Shown here in pieces: positions 61,260-64,000 of a stretch of DNA of 64,000 bases. Each line of letters begins with the position of its first letter. Within the stretch, counting starts at the first letter, position 1. The stretch is from UBA981 sp942490995 (GTDB lineage: Bacteria; Pseudomonadota; Gammaproteobacteria; Ga0077536): NCBI GenBank assembly GCA_942490995.1, contig CALOBG010000110.1, positions 10,512-74,511 on the forward strand, read 5' to 3'. The notes beneath the pieces were generated by a model. It saw only the letters and a program-made list of their open reading frames with translations, ran no database searches and was not told the DNA's origin. The position numbers and the translations under genes were made by a program.

Positions 61260-64000
61260 ATGCCTCCCAAGAAGAAAGGGACGGCCAAGACTCCGCAGCG
61301 GAACGACGATCAAGGCGGCGAAAAGCCTTCATCTCAGTCGGAACAAGAGGCCGTGTACAATCCTACGACAGCTCCTGCCGGTGCCGACAATGACATTGCA
61401 CTTCAGCTTCGCGCCAACAATGACGTTATGTTTCAGCTTCTCCAAGCGATCCAAGGCATGTCGAGCAAGCTTGATACTTTGGATGTCATAGCAGAAGCGG
61501 TGACCGACACGAATGCCCGCATGGATTCTCTCCCTTCCGACGTCGCAACAGCTACGGTTGACATGTTTCGATTCGAAGACCAACGTGAACGACAGCAGCG
61601 GCAGAAACAGAAGCCTACGGATACTGAAACTCCGGATACTACGCTATTGAACCAAGATGAAAGCCAGGACGATTCGTCAAAATCTCCCGCCAAGGACAAG
61701 ATTTCAATCTTTACGATCGGTCGACATCCCATCTACGACAATGAAGCGAGTAAATCACTTGGAAAGTTCACCAAGGGACTCCAGACTCTCAGTCCTCTCA
61801 TGGGAGACGACTTGCTGTCCATCGAAACGTTTTGGGATTCTATTGGAAACGTACTCAACGGAGCATTGAATAGTTCTCAAGCCCTCCTACGATACGCCGA
61901 CCTCCCTCTAGATTTCGATATCGAAGCATTCATGCTTGCTGAACCGGATTCTGCCTTGCATAACAGTGCGGTTTCTACGTACAAGATGTTCTCTCAAGCT
62001 CTTCGAACGGAACTACTTGGGTCTAGACTCATTACATTCCAAAAGGCACCGAAATTCTACAGTGCCGTACAGACTCGCTCTACCGTTACGACGTGCGGAT
62101 TCGTCTTACTACAATCGACTACAGCCAAGAGAAGCCCACAACTTGGAGGCGAGAACGCCAATATTTCGAAAGCTATTGAACTGTTTGCTCCCGAGGACGG
62201 TGAAGAACTCACAATGTACTTCCAACGAGGAACCAAACTCCTACGTGAGTCCCAACTTGCTGGTCTCAACGCCGAACAGCGTAATCGTCTTCTTCTCAAC
62301 TGGCTAGAGGGACTATCCAAGGATCAGAGATTCATGCCACTAGTGACACGTGATTTGCGAAGTCTCCGGCGACATGAAAAGGGCCTACAACGTGCAATGC
62401 CGTTCCCAAGGACCATGGAGCAAATCTTCGAGGACCTTGATGAAACCTCTTGTCCTACTACGATTGAGCTCACGACAGTCGAAGATCGCGTCCAAGCTCA
62501 AGTTGCCAGCTTTATTGATCCAGAATATGACGATCAGGATCTCAATCCTATTGCAGCACAAGCACGTTACGGACGACCTCCTACCCGATCCGACAGGCAT
62601 CCGCCACGACATGACCAGCGACAACACCAACGTCAGAACGAGCAGAGGACTCCTTGCCCAGCATGTGGCATTTCTCATGAAGGTGGAGCAGACTGGTGTA
62701 AACTGCGTGGCCCAGAGTTCAACAAGAATAGATACCAGCGCGAGCGTCTCCTACAATACAACGCCCAACGCGGTACTACGAACCCACTCCTACCGGATAC
62801 CATACGTGCCCAGCGAGCTGAAGATCGTCCACTACGTCAAGCAGAACTCCCAGCTAGACGTCCCCGAGTCTCTTTCATGAATCAGGAACAGCTGCAGGAC
62901 GATACGGATCGGAACCAACCCAACGATCCTCGTGAACGCTCTGAGAATGACGACGCTACCCTCCAGCAACCAGCGACGATGGAACCATTCATATCTTCGG
63001 CGTATACTTATACTGACGACTTCTACGACAACGAAGACTATATTGAGCATCCCGACGACTATTTTCGTGACTTTGATGAACCGGATATGGAACCGCGCAT
63101 GTATGCCAGCGACTTCCTCTCACTGACTGAACAGTCCAAGGACCAACCAGAGATCTCCGTCCAAAGCGACAAGCGAGCGATAGTTCCGGTACCCCTTGAT
63201 CCAGCGAACAAGTCCAAGGCGGCTACAATGATTCGACGATTGCAGAATGATACCGTTACGAAACCACGTGATAGATTCACAACAGTAGCTCGGATCGCTT
63301 CCAATGTCGACGGTGGAGCCAACTCCCATATTGTCAACAGCAAGGACCTTTTTGTTTGGTACAGAGAGTGTCAATCCAAGGTTACCATGGCGGATACCTC
63401 CAAAGCGACAGCTCAAGGTTTTGGATGTGTGCTTATTCGATTCCCAGGGGACGATCAAGTGTATCCCTTGTGGCCCGTCTACCTCATGCCAAACAACGAG
63501 TGGCCGACTGTCAGTCCTACGGCTCTCAAGGCATTCAACGCATTCCAACGAGCAAGTGTACATGCCCTCGAAGCGATGGAGATTATTGATTATCGTGGTC
63601 GTCATGCCATTTTCAAGACGAGAGCTATGGAGCAAAAGCGCTACCATTTGGATTTTCTCGAAATGGAATTCGTCAAGCCGACACCTAGACCTGCTCGTAC
63701 TCCAAGACCGGTCGCAGCGGCTGTGATGACTAGAGCTCAACGACTCAAGGCTCAGCAGCAATACTCCGAATCACGAGGTGGTGAATCGACCGATGGACCG
63801 ATCGACGAACCAATGACAGAGCGTACCTCGACGGAATCTACTGCACCGGAAAAGAACTCTCCTACGGCTACCCAAGCGGACGGTACAGTGCCATCGAAGT
63901 CACAAACACTGACGCCAGAGCTCATCCATCAACGGCTTGCTCATATTTCCTACGACAAGATACAGGAGATGTGTAAACGCGGAACGCTTCACGGACTTCC
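61260..64000 (+). CDS. Gag-Pol polyprotein of a copia-like retrotransposon (5' part)
   Basis: One frame runs 913 codons without a stop to the window edge; the start MPPKKKGTAKTPQ has a eukaryotic context (ATCACCATG). Residues 1-120 are basic then coiled and acidic; the Gag body follows (about 140-420). A zinc knuckle lies at 466-480, CPACGISHEGGADWC (C-x2-C-x3-H-x6-C, unlike the usual C-x2-C-x4-H-x4-C). An acidic linker follows, then an aspartic protease site with Asp684 in 'NVDGGANSHIV' (DGGA in place of the usual DSGA). A GAG-pre-integrase/integrase zinc motif starts at about 884: LTPELIHQRLAHISYDKIQ with His890 and His895. Gag and Pol share one frame, as in copia. Confidence 0.88.
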   Translation, partial: MPPKKKGTAKTPQRNDDQGGEKPSSQSEQEAVYNPTTAPAGADNDIALQLRANNDVMFQLLQAIQGMSSKLDTLDVIAEAVTDTNARMDSLPSDVATATVDMFRFEDQRERQQRQKQKPTDTETPDTTLLNQDESQDDSSKSPAKDKISIFTIGRHPIYDNEASKSLGKFTKGLQTLSPLMGDDLLSIETFWDSIGNVLNGALNSSQALLRYADLPLDFDIEAFMLAEPDSALHNSAVSTYKMFSQALRTELLGSRLITFQKAPKFYSAVQTRSTVTTCGFVLLQSTTAKRSPQLGGENANISKAIELFAPEDGEELTMYFQRGTKLLRESQLAGLNAEQRNRLLLNWLEGLSKDQRFMPLVTRDLRSLRRHEKGLQRAMPFPRTMEQIFEDLDETSCPTTIELTTVEDRVQAQVASFIDPEYDDQDLNPIAAQARYGRPPTRSDRHPPRHDQRQHQRQNEQRTPCPACGISHEGGADWCKLRGPEFNKNRYQRERLLQYNAQRGTTNPLLPDTIRAQRAEDRPLRQAELPARRPRVSFMNQEQLQDDTDRNQPNDPRERSENDDATLQQPATMEPFISSAYTYTDDFYDNEDYIEHPDDYFRDFDEPDMEPRMYASDFLSLTEQSKDQPEISVQSDKRAIVPVPLDPANKSKAATMIRRLQNDTVTKPRDRFTTVARIASNVDGGANSHIVNSKDLFVWYRECQSKVTMADTSKATAQGFGCVLIRFPGDDQVYPLWPVYLMPNNEWPTVSPTALKAFNAFQRASVHALEAMEIIDYRGRHAIFKTRAMEQKRYHLDFLEMEFVKPTPRPARTPRPVAAAVMTRAQRLKAQQQYSESRGGESTDGPIDEPMTERTSTESTAPEKNSPTATQADGTVPSKSQTLTPELIHQRLAHISYDKIQEMCKRGTLHGL

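Larger units (their letters stand above)
60416..64000 (+). mobile_element. Ty1/copia-type LTR retrotransposon, 5' part (runs off the window)
   Basis: The putative LTR is followed by a 226-base leader and one open gag-pol frame. In the leader GTTTCGCCGAATTTTG (61085-61100) recurs as GTTTCGCCGAATCTTG (61122-61137). The copia order is visible as far as the window goes: Gag, zinc knuckle, protease, GAG-pre-integrase. Integrase, reverse transcriptase and RNase H should follow beyond base 64,000. The open frame over 2.7 kb argues for a young element. Confidence 0.85.

Noticed and set aside
1..64000. tRNA, rRNA, CRISPR arrays and riboswitches
   Set aside because: I looked for cloverleaf-like stretches, regular repeat-spacer arrays and conserved leader folds and saw none I could support.

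Overview
Bases 1 to about 60,015 are GC-rich bacterial DNA with tightly packed genes, many ATGA/GTGA overlaps and clear Shine-Dalgarno sites. Gene content (homodimeric-type pyruvate dehydrogenase E1 beside an E2, RND/NodT efflux operon, PEP-CTERM and VPLPA-CTERM surface proteins, IS91-type element, LLM flavin oxidoreductases, CaiB/BaiF CoA transferases, P450) suggests a gammaproteobacterium with an aerobic, lipid- and xenobiotic-degrading lifestyle; I cannot name the genus. From about 60,020 to the end the DNA is different in kind: less GC-rich, eukaryotic, with a cysteine-rich exon-like fragment and then a Ty1/copia-type LTR retrotransposon whose gag-pol frame (61260 onward) is still open at the window edge. 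The cysteine-rich module and the retroelement look diatom-like to me, which is inference.

Layout. 1-5.7 kb: end of a cation P-type ATPase, amidohydrolase, acyl-CoA ligase, cyclopropane fatty acid synthase. 5.7-15 kb: quinone oxidoreductase, LLM enzyme, three-gene RND efflux operon, MFS. 15-25.8 kb: catabolic genes (epoxide hydrolase, MauG-like peroxidase, two CoA transferases/racemases, GST, amidase, hydrolase). 24.5-31.9 kb: a long minus-strand run with formamidase, a TlpA protein, P450, a redoxin whose catalytic position is an in-frame TGA (probable selenocysteine), and an LLM enzyme. 32-39.7 kb: omega-aminotransferase, amidase, Kef antiporter, von Willebrand protein and an acidic membrane partner. 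39.8-45 kb: accessory island with an IS91-like transposase plus a broken tyrosine recombinase, a VPLPA-CTERM protein, and an integron-like cassette stretch (DUF4160, DUF2442, attC-like hairpin, DUF4440). 44.8-60 kb: methyltransferase, lipoprotein-sorting-like protein with RND exporter, LLM enzyme, Lrp regulator divergent from aceE-aceF, DISM histidine kinase with its response regulator, a PEP-CTERM gene behind a sigma-54-like promoter, an EamA transporter and the truncated end of a carotenoid oxygenase.

Several bacterial genes carry single-base indels, several beside short runs of C or G (acyl-CoA ligase, aminotransferase three times, transposase, recombinase, DUF4440, carotenoid oxygenase). 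This is what residual long-read errors look like. With the mid-gene bacterium/eukaryote junction, it suggests a contig from a eukaryotic long-read project with an associated bacterium, either chimeric or a real insertion. Two genes (redoxin, E2) instead have clean in-frame TGA codons. Only the one in the redoxin falls on a catalytic position and is followed by a SECIS-like hairpin.
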